Assembly (NCBI GenBank): GCA_009777735.1
Contig: WRLF01000001.1
Location: 152,636 to 216,635 of the forward strand
From: Treponema sp.
GTDB lineage: Bacteria; Spirochaetota; Spirochaetia; Treponematales; Breznakiellaceae
Direction of reading: 5' to 3'
DNA: 64,000 nt
The notes beneath the pieces are model-generated. The model did no database searches. It was not told where the DNA came from and worked only from the letters and a program-made list of their open reading frames with translations. The translations under genes and the position numbers were made by a program. Positions 25,237 through 34,493 of this stretch are shown here, piece after piece (the stretch's first letter is position 1; every line of letters begins with the position of its first letter).

Positions 25237-26547
25237 TCAAAAAATAATCCCCGGCAGTTCAGAAATCATATACAACGGCACAGAATATAAATTTTCCATA
25301 ACACCATAATTTTTTAATGAGGTGCGCACTGCATATTTTGGTTTGTATTCCTGCATGTATACTCTTAATGATTGCGATTTTGTATGTTTTGCAGATTTTA
25401 CTTCTATCGGAATAATTTCGCCGTTATCCTGTGTTAAGAAATCTACTTCTGCTGTACTGTTCTGCCGCCCCCAGTAAAACAGGGGGCTGACTTTTGCGGC
25501 TTTTAATTCCTGGCAGACGAACTGCTCCGCAAGCGCACCGTACATGTCATCTACTATGTCTGAGCCGGCTTTCAGTATGTCAGCGGATTTTATTTCTGCC
25601 TGAGCGCCCAATAAGCCTATGTCCAGTATATACAATTTAAAAAAATCTTCTTTGTAGTGCATCTTTAGAGGAATTTTTGGAGTTTCTACTTTGTTTATTT
25701 TATATATTAATCCTGTATCAACCAGCCATTGCATTGCTGTTTCAAACTCAGCGGCACGTCCGCCGGATTTTATATTTTTATAAACAAACTTTTTATTTTC
25801 CCGTACTAAATGTAAAGAGATTGAATCCCACAACATTCTGATTTTCGGCTCTGTGCGTGGGTCATTTATGTGTTTGGAAAAATCACCTTTATATGATGAA
25901 AGCAATCCATTCTGAATTTCGCGTACTTTTGACAAGTCGCCGTATTCAGCATATTCGGATAAAACCGGCGGCATTCCGCCAACATAAAAGTATTGCTTGA
26001 GTAATGATTCCAGTAAATCACTTGCGCCGGACAAAGCTCTGGTATCATGCAGTTTGATAGTGTCTGCCAGAATCTTATGCCCCATTGCTTCCAAAAATTC
26101 ACAAAATGACATTGGATATAAGGTCATCTGGTCAGTTTGCCCTACCGGTCTCTGCCCAAGCATGACGCTAAGAAAACTGCCTGCTGCGACAATGGTATAT
26201 TCGCGCCCTGCATCATTGAAAGACTTTAACGCATCCATAGCCCGCTGGGACTCTTGAATCTCATCAAAGAACAGAAGGGTTCGAGCCGGGTCAATTTTTT
26301 TTTCAAACCGGAGTTCAAGCTGCTGGATAATGTATGCCGGGGAAATATCTTTTGCAAAAATCTCGTTTATTGAATGATCCGTAAAGAAATTAAGTTCCAT
26401 CAAATCGTCGTATTCAGAGGCGGCAAAATTCCGGACAAGCCATGTTTTTCCAACCTGCCGTGCCCCAAAAAGCATTAAAGGCCGGCGGTTTGGCGAATTT
26501 TTCCAGTTTTTTAAGGAATTCAGTTCATATCGTCTCATATTTTTCAT
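25237..26547 (-). CDS. AAA ATPase with DUF4143 domain (second copy)
   Basis: 436 residues. Walker A GARQVGKTWLVRNFA near residue 28, Walker B TLLFFDEIQES, sensor YTIVAAGSFLSVML. The C-terminal DUF4143 part has FVCQELKAAKVSPLFYWGRQNSTAEVDFL and IEVKSAK, the restriction-like fold motif E-V-K. It belongs to a different subfamily from its neighbour at 23825, so this is not a recent tandem duplication. Standalone gene followed by amidohydrolase on its upstream side. Confidence 0.9.
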   Translation of the reverse strand: MKNMRRYELNSLKNWKNSPNRRPLMLFGARQVGKTWLVRNFAASEYDDLMELNFFTDHSINEIFAKDISPAYIIQQLELRFEKKIDPARTLLFFDEIQESQRAMDALKSFNDAGREYTIVAAGSFLSVMLGQRPVGQTDQMTLYPMSFCEFLEAMGHKILADTIKLHDTRALSGASDLLESLLKQYFYVGGMPPVLSEYAEYGDLSKVREIQNGLLSSYKGDFSKHINDPRTEPKIRMLWDSISLHLVRENKKFVYKNIKSGGRAAEFETAMQWLVDTGLIYKINKVETPKIPLKMHYKEDFFKLYILDIGLLGAQAEIKSADILKAGSDIVDDMYGALAEQFVCQELKAAKVSPLFYWGRQNSTAEVDFLTQDNGEIIPIEVKSAKHTKSQSLRVYMQEYKPKYAVRTSLKNYGVMENLYSVPLYMISELPGIIF

Positions 26548-26645
26548 TTATTGCCTCTTACTCGAGACAAGTATACTGGAAATCTACATTTATTGCAACC
26601 AATAAATGTATGGTGCTTACACTATTTGGAACCAATAATCGTGGA

Positions 26646-27821
26646 CTACCCCGCATCATGCACAATCTTTCCGTTTATAATCGTGTAAGCCGCTGTGCAT
26701 CCAATTTCGAATAGGGGATTCCCGTTGAATATGGCTATGTCGGCATCCTTGCCTTTTTCCAGACTGCCAACCCGGTGAAATACGCCCATTGCTTTTGCGG
26801 GAGTTACGGTAATGGCTTCCCATGCCTTGTCTTCGTTCATTCCCGCTTTTACCGCAAACCCTGCACACATCGCAAGGTTCTGCTGAGGTATCACCGGAGC
26901 ATCGGTGATGATGGCAATTTTCAAACCGGCATCGGAAAGAATTTTGGCGGTATCAAATGACATATGGAGCAGTTCCAGTTTTGACTTTGATCCAAATGAC
27001 GGGCCGATAAAAATAAATTTATTTTCTTGTACCAGTGCATCAACAATCAGATGCCCCTCGGTGCAGTGTTCCAGAGTGATGTCCAGATTAAATTCGCGCG
27101 CTATTCGCAGGGCAGTGAATATATCATCTGTTCTATGGGCATGGGCTTTCAGAGGAATTTTTCGCCTCATCACCGGCAGGAGAGCTTCCATCTTCATTTC
27201 AAAGGGAGGTTTCTTCTTATCCTTCTTCGTGGATTTCTCATATTCCAGCAGCTCGTCGCTGTAGCGCTGTGCCTTAAACAAGGTTTCTCTAATGAGCGCA
27301 GCAGTGGCCATGCGGGTACTGGGTGATTTTTTTTGATGCTGCCCGTAGACCCATTTGGGGTTTTCGCCGAACGCAATTTTCATGGCAAAGTTGTCTCTGA
27401 GAATCATGTCGTCAACCCGGTTTCCGTGCAGTTTTATACAGGTAAATGTTCCGCCAATGGCGTTCCCGCTTCCGGGGCCGGTTCCTATGACGGTTACGCC
27501 TCCGGTTACGGCGGTTTTGAATCCCTCGTCCATGGGATTAATCGAATCTATGGCGCGCATGTGGGGTGTTATGGGATCGGTCATTTCGTTGCCGTCATCA
27601 CCCTCCCAGCCGCAGGCTTCTCCAAAAAGGCCGACATGGCTGTGCCCGTCAATGAGCCCTGGAGTGGTAAGCCGTCCGGTAGCATCAATAACATGCGCTC
27701 CTGCAGGCGTAGTTAAATTTTCACCAATCTTCTTTATCTTGTCGCCTTCAATCAAGATACAGCCATTCGGGATGTCTTTTCCTGCCATTGTTTTTATCAT
27801 GGCATTTTTTATTAAAATCAT
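26646..27821 (-). CDS. Amidohydrolase family protein
   Basis: 391 residues from the ATG at 27821 (MILIKNAMIKTMAGKDIPNG), chosen because AGAAGGTG sits just upstream; an ATG at 27839 would add six residues. The metal-binding GLIDGHSHVGLF (HxH) is followed by HAHRTDDI and LEHCTEGH histidines and the ITDAPV aspartate, the normal metal centre of the superfamily. The C-terminal GKDADIAIFNGNP is typical of imidazolonepropionase-like enzymes. Substrate unknown. It lies downstream of the type III R-M genes on the same strand with a gap of about 110 bases. Confidence 0.9.
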   Translation of the reverse strand: MILIKNAMIKTMAGKDIPNGCILIEGDKIKKIGENLTTPAGAHVIDATGRLTTPGLIDGHSHVGLFGEACGWEGDDGNEMTDPITPHMRAIDSINPMDEGFKTAVTGGVTVIGTGPGSGNAIGGTFTCIKLHGNRVDDMILRDNFAMKIAFGENPKWVYGQHQKKSPSTRMATAALIRETLFKAQRYSDELLEYEKSTKKDKKKPPFEMKMEALLPVMRRKIPLKAHAHRTDDIFTALRIAREFNLDITLEHCTEGHLIVDALVQENKFIFIGPSFGSKSKLELLHMSFDTAKILSDAGLKIAIITDAPVIPQQNLAMCAGFAVKAGMNEDKAWEAITVTPAKAMGVFHRVGSLEKGKDADIAIFNGNPLFEIGCTAAYTIINGKIVHDAG

Positions 27822-27929
27822 ATTCACCTTCTTTGACATAATAAGTAGTATACCAGATTTTTATTATACCGTATCCCCCCTACCGCCGCTTCACCCATTT
27901 CTTTCATGGATTTTGCTGCTGGTAGGACT

Positions 27930-30900
27930 TCAGTTTTCTTTCCACCAGTCCGGTATTTTGTCGGTCACTTGCCGGTAACTGATGCCCAAAGTATTAAAGT
28001 GTTTTTTGGCACATTCAATCTTGCGCTTTTCGTTGCTGAAACGTAATTGATTGGGGTCGATCGATCCTTTAGTTTCACGGACAAGTTGAATTTTTGCTCT
28101 GCCGTCATTGCCGATGCGGACGATACCCCAGTCGGGGTTGTAGTTGCCGATGATTTTGGGAATACGTATTTTGAAATTGCCGGGAAACTTGAAGTAGCAG
28201 GCAATGTTTCCATTTTTATCATCTTCTTTGAGACGAAGGTTTACAAAGTTTTTTTCTACATCGGAATCTGTCTGAATGTGATCATATAAACAGTGAGCGG
28301 AACCTTCAACCAATTCTCGCTGCGGATATTCCTTTGATCGGGGGAAATAGTGCTCGATAGCCTGTTTCTTGCTGCCTTTTTTTTCTGCTGTTTGGAGAAC
28401 AGGATCGCCATAAGGAGGCGGATCTTCGGCGGCAAATAAAACTTGTTGTTCTCTTTTTTGTTCCGGCAAGGTATATTCTTCAAAACGGTATTCACGGAAA
28501 TCATTTGAAAGTGAGTATTCGATTTTGTTTGCAACATGGTCTGCCAGTTCCACGCGGATTTCGTTGATAAAAACATGGGCAAACCCTTCGGGGTTGTTAA
28601 ACAGTTTAGCTTTTTTTGAATCCTGTATGCTCTTGAAAATAGAAAAAATGGTAGGCCTTGTAAGACCGGCCGCTTTTGCAGCCCGATCAATAATATTAAA
28701 AACAGGGTAATTTGTCCCGGCTGTCTGAACCGTTCTTTGGCTTTGCATTTGCATGGGATTTCCGCTGAAAGTGATTGGGTTTTCCCGTGTTAATGTTTCG
28801 CCGTTGCCAAATTCAACAACCGGATCATTTTTATCATCAATGATAGTAATAATTTTATAACCGGAAAGATTTTTATCTTTGCTGCTTCTGCCAAAATCAA
28901 ACCCTTTTTGATAATACGTACCAAAGAAAGTGTCGTTTCTCCCCCTGGTATCTTTAACAGTAATTTCGATTTTTGCATGACCAAGATTTGTACCCAGCAG
29001 AGTGATGCAGTAATCGGTCATGATTATTTCTCCCTTAGAAATGACAATTTGGGTATCGGGGAAAATGGTATCGGGATGATTGAGTTTTTCTGCACATTTT
29101 TTAACCAGTTCGGCAGTATCGATATTGATAAGGTAGTTTGTTTGCCGGGAAAGGTTTTCCCAGAAAGTGCGGAAGTCGGCGTGATTAAATACTTCCTCGT
29201 TCCGCGTTACCGGTTTGCGGACCGCATTGGTCGGCGGCGGCGGGGCAATGTCGCCGGTAGCGGCATATTCATCCTGCAGCTTTTCGGCATACTGGCTGAA
29301 GTCTTCGGGACACACAATCGTAAGAATATTTACCCCTTCTTCTTTGACCCGTTCGCCGTCCTGGTTTACACAGAGCCGCAATCCCCGTCCAAGTTCCTGG
29401 CGACGAGTATTTTTTTGGTTATCTGTTTCGTAGACCGGATCTTTAAGCAGACAGATCGTAAAGACATTGGGGTTATCCCATCCTTCCCGCAGGGCGGAAT
29501 GAGCAAAGATGAAACAGGTTTTTTCTGAAAAACTCAAGAGCTTTTCCTTTTCCCGCATAATTTTTTGAAAGGCTTCTTTCTCCGCTTCCCGCATCGCTTT
29601 TTTGTCTTTATCGGCAAGGCCTTTAATGCCATCGGTATCAAGCGAATCAAAATACACATCATCGCTTTTTTTCCGGGCAAAATAACCGGCATGAACTTCA
29701 TCAGCGGTAAATTTATTGAAAAACGCATCTTTTATTTTTAATTTTTCGAAAGCTGCTTCAAAATACATTTTGATAAAGGGATCGTTGTTTCCCTGATAAT
29801 GTGCCACACGGTCAATAAAGAAAAGAGTTAACACTTTTATATTCTTGCTCAAAAGGCTTTTTTGTTTTTCAAAATGATACTTTACCGCTTCTTCAATCTG
29901 CACCCGAAAGATTTCTTTTTTGGAAAGCGTGATGCTTGCATGGCTTTCTTTGGTTAATACCGATTGGTTCGTAAACAAGATTGTGCCTTTGCCGTAATGA
30001 ATTTCTTCGATAATAAACCCTTCAAAATCAGAGTTGCCGGTTTTTTTAAATAGATCATCGTTCTTTTTTACCTTGATGGTTTTAAGGCTTTTAATGCCGT
30101 CTTTTATACAGTATGCCTGTAATTCTGCAGAAATTTCATTGTTAACGTTTTTTATATCAACAATAGAAACTGAGAGGGTTGTATCGTTGAGGTTATGCTG
30201 CTGAGTGACTCCGTGAACCTTAATTCGTTTAACCAGATTGTGACGAAAAGCATCGGCGGGGGACAAGCGATAGAGCAAATTATATTTATCCACCGGAGTC
30301 GCGCTGTAATTTACGGCAAAAAGTGGGTTAAGAGTTCGCAGGGCTTCACGGGAAAGGGAACTGCGGTAATTCTGGCTTTCATCGAGAATAAGAATGGGAC
30401 GCGTTGTCTGAATATATTCAATGGGCAGCCATTCTCCCTGCAATTTTTCTGTTTGCTTGTAAATGATATTGCTTGCCTTGTTAAAACTGTCAATGGTCAT
30501 AACCATAATTTCGGTGAATGTTGATGCAGCAAATCCTCGAAGGCGGGAAATGTGCTGTCCGTCATATTCTGTTAGACTGATATTTTCGTTGCTGTACAGG
30601 GTTTTAAAATGCGCTTTTGTTTGCTTGAATGCCTTAATCGTCCCCTCATAAATGGCAATGCTCGGAACGACAACGATGAATTTTCGAAAACCATACGCCT
30701 TTTTTAATTCGTGCATGGTGCGGAAATAGACATACGTTTTACCGGTTCCCGTTTCCATCTCGACGGTAAAGACAGGAAAGCGGACAGGCTCGTTTTCGAA
30801 TTTGGTTTTTTTCAGCATAAACCCGTCTTCGTATTCAAGCACAGGGTTCATGGGCAGTTCTGCCTGTGTTTCAGCTGAATTTCTGTTAGCTGCAATAATT

Positions 30901-31091
30901 TCTGCATAATTGGCATACAGCCATTCCGTATTAAACTCGTCTTCGATAATATTGGGAACAACATCATGGGCAAGGCTAAAATCCGCCGTTTCCTGCGAAA
31001 ATCCGGTAAACAAATTAACCACGCTGTCAACGGCTTCCCGCTGGTGCGGCTGACCGGATTCAAACTTAAATCTGAGTGGCCCAAAACTCAT
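27930..31091 (-). CDS. Type III restriction enzyme, Res subunit
   Basis: 1053 residues. The N-terminal SF2 helicase core has motif I VEMETGTGKTYVYF (about residue 110), motif II ILDESQNY (about 235), motif III NYSATPV, and a late motif VI region NTRRQELGRGLRLC. The C-terminal endonuclease shows NPDWGIV and VRETKG, the PD-(D/E)XK pattern. Res with Mod translocates and cleaves DNA when two inversely oriented unmethylated sites meet. It starts ten bases after the mod stop, so the two form one operon. All key motifs are intact. Confidence 0.95.
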   Translation of the reverse strand: MSFGPLRFKFESGQPHQREAVDSVVNLFTGFSQETADFSLAHDVVPNIIEDEFNTEWLYANYAEIIAANRNSAETQAELPMNPVLEYEDGFMLKKTKFENEPVRFPVFTVEMETGTGKTYVYFRTMHELKKAYGFRKFIVVVPSIAIYEGTIKAFKQTKAHFKTLYSNENISLTEYDGQHISRLRGFAASTFTEIMVMTIDSFNKASNIIYKQTEKLQGEWLPIEYIQTTRPILILDESQNYRSSLSREALRTLNPLFAVNYSATPVDKYNLLYRLSPADAFRHNLVKRIKVHGVTQQHNLNDTTLSVSIVDIKNVNNEISAELQAYCIKDGIKSLKTIKVKKNDDLFKKTGNSDFEGFIIEEIHYGKGTILFTNQSVLTKESHASITLSKKEIFRVQIEEAVKYHFEKQKSLLSKNIKVLTLFFIDRVAHYQGNNDPFIKMYFEAAFEKLKIKDAFFNKFTADEVHAGYFARKKSDDVYFDSLDTDGIKGLADKDKKAMREAEKEAFQKIMREKEKLLSFSEKTCFIFAHSALREGWDNPNVFTICLLKDPVYETDNQKNTRRQELGRGLRLCVNQDGERVKEEGVNILTIVCPEDFSQYAEKLQDEYAATGDIAPPPPTNAVRKPVTRNEEVFNHADFRTFWENLSRQTNYLINIDTAELVKKCAEKLNHPDTIFPDTQIVISKGEIIMTDYCITLLGTNLGHAKIEITVKDTRGRNDTFFGTYYQKGFDFGRSSKDKNLSGYKIITIIDDKNDPVVEFGNGETLTRENPITFSGNPMQMQSQRTVQTAGTNYPVFNIIDRAAKAAGLTRPTIFSIFKSIQDSKKAKLFNNPEGFAHVFINEIRVELADHVANKIEYSLSNDFREYRFEEYTLPEQKREQQVLFAAEDPPPYGDPVLQTAEKKGSKKQAIEHYFPRSKEYPQRELVEGSAHCLYDHIQTDSDVEKNFVNLRLKEDDKNGNIACYFKFPGNFKIRIPKIIGNYNPDWGIVRIGNDGRAKIQLVRETKGSIDPNQLRFSNEKRKIECAKKHFNTLGISYRQVTDKIPDWWKEN

Positions 31092-31100
31092 GATTTTTCC

Positions 31101-32978
31101 CTAAATGGTTTTAAGCTGGCCTTTGTCATCCAGCCGCGCCTTATCCTGATCGCTGATTGCACTGTCAAGGCAGATAAAAATATCGTTATCTTCAAGACTT
31201 AAGTTTTGTATGGTATCGGAATGTATCTCGCGGTCAAGACAGACATACAGATTGTGTTCGCAAAAATCAGACTCAATTTTTTTAATGGTGTTTTTTGCAA
31301 AAGCTTTCAAATCGGTTATTACACTGTCCAGCGGAAATCCTTCCAGAAGCATTATTTCGGTCAAGAGGTTTTCCGGTTTCCAGTTGTCTACCAGAGGATT
31401 TTCAAATTGGCGAAACATATCTTCCGCTTCTTTGATGTTATTCCCGGTATAATCGTGCCATTTTTTGTAATTTGATGATTCAGCACGGTAGACTTTAAAT
31501 CCAATGTCAAGGTTTTTTGCTTTTTCGCCTGCTTCCTGTTTAATTTTTTTCCCTGCCCGCCGTATGCGTTCTTTGCCTATTTCACAGATGTTTTTGTATC
31601 CGGCTTTGGCGGCTTCGCTTTTTTCATTGCATTGTTCCGGGATTTGTACCATGATGAACTTACGGTTTCCTCCGTCTTCGGCGTTAAGCTGCATGACGGC
31701 ATGAGCGGTGGTGGCGGAACCGGAGAAAAAGTCGAGGATGAGGGAATCTGTATTCGTTGCATTTTTGATTATATGGAAAATTAGATTCCATGGCTTTGAA
31801 TAATCAAAAGTATGAGATCCAAGTAAATCTTCAATTTGTTTTGATGCCATAGTACTTGAATATTTTTCAATTAATGCTATCGGTGGTAATCCTCTAATAA
31901 TATTATTACCATCTATATCGACTTTGAAGTATTGTTTTGTGTATATTTTATTATCTCCATCAGCACCTTTTTTAATAACAATATAGCCATTTGCTAACCC
32001 CCATTCATAACGTTTTTTAGACCAACGCCAACAACCACGTTTTCCTTTTTCGCTAGGATAAATAAATTCACCTTTATATTCAATAGGATAATCAAGAGAT
32101 GATGAATACTGAATACTAAAGCTATTCAGTTTGATGAGTTTATATTTTCCTCGTTCACTTAAATATTCATCTTGATAGTTATAGGATTTATCTTCTTCTT
32201 GTATATCTTGGTTAATTAAGAGTTTTCCATATTCTTTTGCATAACAATAAATATATTCGTGCTTGGTTTTAAAATATTTACTATCAGAGCTTCCTCCTCC
32301 TTCTTTATTTGCCCATACCAAATTAGCTACAAAATTCTCCTCCCCAAAAATCTCATCACAAATTTTTCGTAACTGTGCAACCTCATTGTCATCAATACTG
32401 ATAAAAATTACTCCGTCTTCACTTAATAAATCCCGTGCAAGTTTTAGCCGGGGGTATATCATTGAACACCAATTTGAATGAAATCGCCCGTCAGATCGCT
32501 TGTTTGTTGTTTGAGTTATTCCCTCAGAATCAATCTGCCCTGTTTTCAACATGAACGATTCTTCCGTTTCAGAAAAATCATCTTTATACAAAAAATCGTT
32601 GCCGGTATTGTAAGGCGGATCGATGTATATCATTTTGATACGGCCTGCATAGGCTTTTCGAAGCAGTTTTAACACTTCAAGGTTTTCACCTTCAATGTAG
32701 ATATTTTTCGTAGTGTCTTCATCCACACCGTCGCCGGAGACGGGAACAAGGCTTTGGGTGGGCGGCCTAAGAGAAGCTTTTTTTGCTGCTTTTTTACCGG
32801 GCCAATACAGGCCAAAAAAACTATCGTCTGAATCGATATCTTCGGTATAACCTGACAGGGCATCCTGGAGGGCATCAAAATCCAGCATATTGTCTTTAAA
32901 GGCTTCAGGGATGAGTTTTTTTAGTTGACCGAGAATTTCTTCGGTAACAGTGAAGGATGGACGTAGCTTTTCTGGCAT
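31101..32978 (-). CDS. Type III DNA methyltransferase, Mod subunit
   Basis: 625 residues. Motif IV is IDPPYNTGNDFL (residues 119-130) and comes before the SAM-binding motif LDFFSGSATTAHAV, the order of beta-class adenine methyltransferases such as type III Mod. The target-recognition region lies between them (roughly 31740-32320). It is clearly more AT-rich than the flanks, a sign of domain exchange. Mod gives sequence specificity to both methylation and Res cleavage. The start is 66 bases from the divergent xre gene, and the gap carries two inverted repeats. Confidence 0.95.
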   Translation of the reverse strand: MPEKLRPSFTVTEEILGQLKKLIPEAFKDNMLDFDALQDALSGYTEDIDSDDSFFGLYWPGKKAAKKASLRPPTQSLVPVSGDGVDEDTTKNIYIEGENLEVLKLLRKAYAGRIKMIYIDPPYNTGNDFLYKDDFSETEESFMLKTGQIDSEGITQTTNKRSDGRFHSNWCSMIYPRLKLARDLLSEDGVIFISIDDNEVAQLRKICDEIFGEENFVANLVWANKEGGGSSDSKYFKTKHEYIYCYAKEYGKLLINQDIQEEDKSYNYQDEYLSERGKYKLIKLNSFSIQYSSSLDYPIEYKGEFIYPSEKGKRGCWRWSKKRYEWGLANGYIVIKKGADGDNKIYTKQYFKVDIDGNNIIRGLPPIALIEKYSSTMASKQIEDLLGSHTFDYSKPWNLIFHIIKNATNTDSLILDFFSGSATTAHAVMQLNAEDGGNRKFIMVQIPEQCNEKSEAAKAGYKNICEIGKERIRRAGKKIKQEAGEKAKNLDIGFKVYRAESSNYKKWHDYTGNNIKEAEDMFRQFENPLVDNWKPENLLTEIMLLEGFPLDSVITDLKAFAKNTIKKIESDFCEHNLYVCLDREIHSDTIQNLSLEDNDIFICLDSAISDQDKARLDDKGQLKTI

Positions 32979-32988
32979 ATTGAGAAAA

Positions 32989-33041
32989 TACTCTAAAAAT
33001 AGAGTACTTACAAGCCCCCTTGTAAACTCAATTTAAAGAGT
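32989..33041. promoter_or_regulatory. Two inverted repeats between mod and xre (candidate C-boxes)
   Basis: TACTCTA-AAAA-TAGAGTA at 32989-33006 is a perfect 7-bp inverted repeat. ACTC-N8-GAGT at 33026-33041 is a second related palindrome ending two bases before the xre ATG. Both share ACTC/GAGT half sites, as in operators of restriction-modification controller proteins. They overlap any promoter for either gene. Confidence 0.6.
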
Positions 33042-33043
33042 AG

Positions 33044-33271
33044 ATGGAATCAGAAACAAAGCAAATTCTGGAAAATATTCGTAAAAAACGCATGGAAAAG
33101 GGGATTCCCTATGAAAAGTTGGCATTAGAGGCAGGAATTGCCCGAAGCCACATGTATTACATCGAAAGCAAGAGGGTTATTCCAACGATTGATACTCTGG
33201 TGAGGATAGCCAAAGGCTTAAATATCAGTCTGAGCGAACTTATTGATACTGCGGAAGTCAAGCAGGAATAA
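33044..33271 (+). CDS. XRE-family regulator, likely R-M controller (C) protein
   Basis: 75 residues, essentially one helix-turn-helix domain: IPYEKLALEAGIARSHMYYIESKRVIPTIDTLVRIAKGL. The length and layout match C proteins that control restriction-modification operons. The ATG lies only two bases after an inverted repeat with no Shine-Dalgarno, so the message may be leaderless, as in several known C genes. It is divergent from mod-res. Likely binds the two palindromes upstream and times R-M expression. Confidence 0.75.
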   Translation: MESETKQILENIRKKRMEKGIPYEKLALEAGIARSHMYYIESKRVIPTIDTLVRIAKGLNISLSELIDTAEVKQE

Positions 33272-33292
33272 TAATTTTTTTGTAAAAATCCT

Positions 33293-33338
33293 AAAACAGC
33301 CAAGCATTTTTCATTTTCAGTCCATATATAGGGTATGA
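33293..33338 (+). promoter_or_regulatory. Upstream element shared by both Rpn genes (copy 1)
   Basis: About 33 of 46 bases match the segment at 48089-48134, with shared cores AAAACA, CAAGCATTT and CCATATA. The match ends at the first possible ATG here. It may be the promoter or an end of a mobile unit carrying Rpn genes. Confidence 0.5.
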
Positions 33339-34249
33339 AAACATTATTTACAAGACCGCTTTTTGTCGGTCATCGAGTGAGGCAAGAGACACATCCTGAC
33401 GGCTTTTCACAACGGTTTGACCCGCTCAATGACTACCTTTTTTGCAAGGTAATGGGTGAAAAAGGGTGCGAAGTACAGCTTTTGGGTTTTATCAACGCGG
33501 TTTTGGGGAAAACGAGAGGAGAGCAATTTACTTCTATCGAAATCCTCGAAAACAAAACATTCACTCCGGAAAAAATCGGTGATAAATCTGTCACTTTTGA
33601 TGTACGTGCGGTATTGCAGGGAAAAACAAAAGTCAACGTCGAAGTGCAGCTGCGTAACCGGTATAATATGGATAAAAGGAGTCTTTTCCACTGGAGCAGG
33701 GAGTTCTCAAGTAGTCTGATATCAGGACAGGATTTCAACGAGCTGCCAGATGTGATAGCCATTAACATTGTAAACTTCGACTATCTTGGTACCAAGGATT
33801 TCCACAGTTGTTTTCGTTTAAGGGATGATAAAGAGCCCGATGTCATTTTAACCGGAGCACTGGAAATTCACTTTATTAATATGGTAAGATATCGTAAGCT
33901 GAAGCAAAAGCTGAATGACCCATTGTACCGGTGGCTGACATGGTTTAACAAAAGTAGTCCGCCGGAATTGATAGCGGAGGTGGTGAAGATGGATCTTTCA
34001 ATTCTGAATGCAGAAGAGAAACTGGCATTTATTTCCGGAGACAAAGATACTATAGATTTCTACAATAGACGCTTCATGGCTATGTGCGATGAGACCAGCT
34101 GGCGAAATTATGAACGAGGAGAAGGTCGTAAAGAAGGTCATCAGGAAAAAGCGATTGAGATTGCACGCAATATGAAAGTCCGTGGTCATCCATTGGAAGA
34201 AATTGCTATGGACACTGGTCTTTCAGTAAATACTGTTAAAAAATTGTGA
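33335..34249 (+). CDS. Rpn-family PD-(D/E)XK nuclease / transposase-like protein
   Basis: 304 residues. The core FDPLNDYLFCKVMGEKGCEV opens the PDDEXK_2 family (recombination-promoting nuclease, formerly called putative transposase). The active site pattern is TFDVRAVL followed by KVNVEVQLRN, the Asp...Glu-x-Gln layout of Rpn enzymes, so the nuclease appears intact. The C-terminal helix EIARNMKVRGHPLEEIAMDTGLSVNTVKKL is a common family tail. Such genes occur in many variable copies in genomes and have been linked to phage defence. The true start may be a few codons downstream. Confidence 0.85.
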   Translation: MKTLFTRPLFVGHRVRQETHPDGFSQRFDPLNDYLFCKVMGEKGCEVQLLGFINAVLGKTRGEQFTSIEILENKTFTPEKIGDKSVTFDVRAVLQGKTKVNVEVQLRNRYNMDKRSLFHWSREFSSSLISGQDFNELPDVIAINIVNFDYLGTKDFHSCFRLRDDKEPDVILTGALEIHFINMVRYRKLKQKLNDPLYRWLTWFNKSSPPELIAEVVKMDLSILNAEEKLAFISGDKDTIDFYNRRFMAMCDETSWRNYERGEGRKEGHQEKAIEIARNMKVRGHPLEEIAMDTGLSVNTVKKL

Positions 34250-34259
34250 TCTTTCACAT

Positions 34260-34493
34260 CTAATAATCGTAATCATCATAGTCATCATAGTCTCTGTCAT
34301 AATCATCATAATCCCGGTAATCATCGAAATCTCTATCAAAGTCTCGGTAATCATCATAGTCCCGGTAATTATCCCGGTAATCATCATCCCTGAAGCCATC
34401 GATGAAATCGCCAACAAATCCCAGCACCGAAATGATAACAACAATAAGTCCGAGGGCAAGTATAATAACTACAATAAAAAACAATGCAATCAT
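34260..34493 (-). CDS. Small membrane protein with DYRD/DYDD tail
   Basis: 77 residues, not a recognised family. One long hydrophobic segment (about residues 2-30) is followed by a strongly repetitive Asp-Tyr-Arg tail (DYRDNYRDYDDYRDFDRDFD and on). It overlaps the nuclease ORF by four bases (ATGA), so it is the third gene of the helicase-nuclease operon. The tail is coded by a repetitive CATCATAGTC-like DNA stretch, which could vary in length. Role unknown; a membrane-bound partner of the helicase-nuclease pair is one possibility. Confidence 0.6.
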   Translation of the reverse strand: MIALFFIVVIILALGLIVVIISVLGFVGDFIDGFRDDDYRDNYRDYDDYRDFDRDFDDYRDYDDYDRDYDDYDDYDY

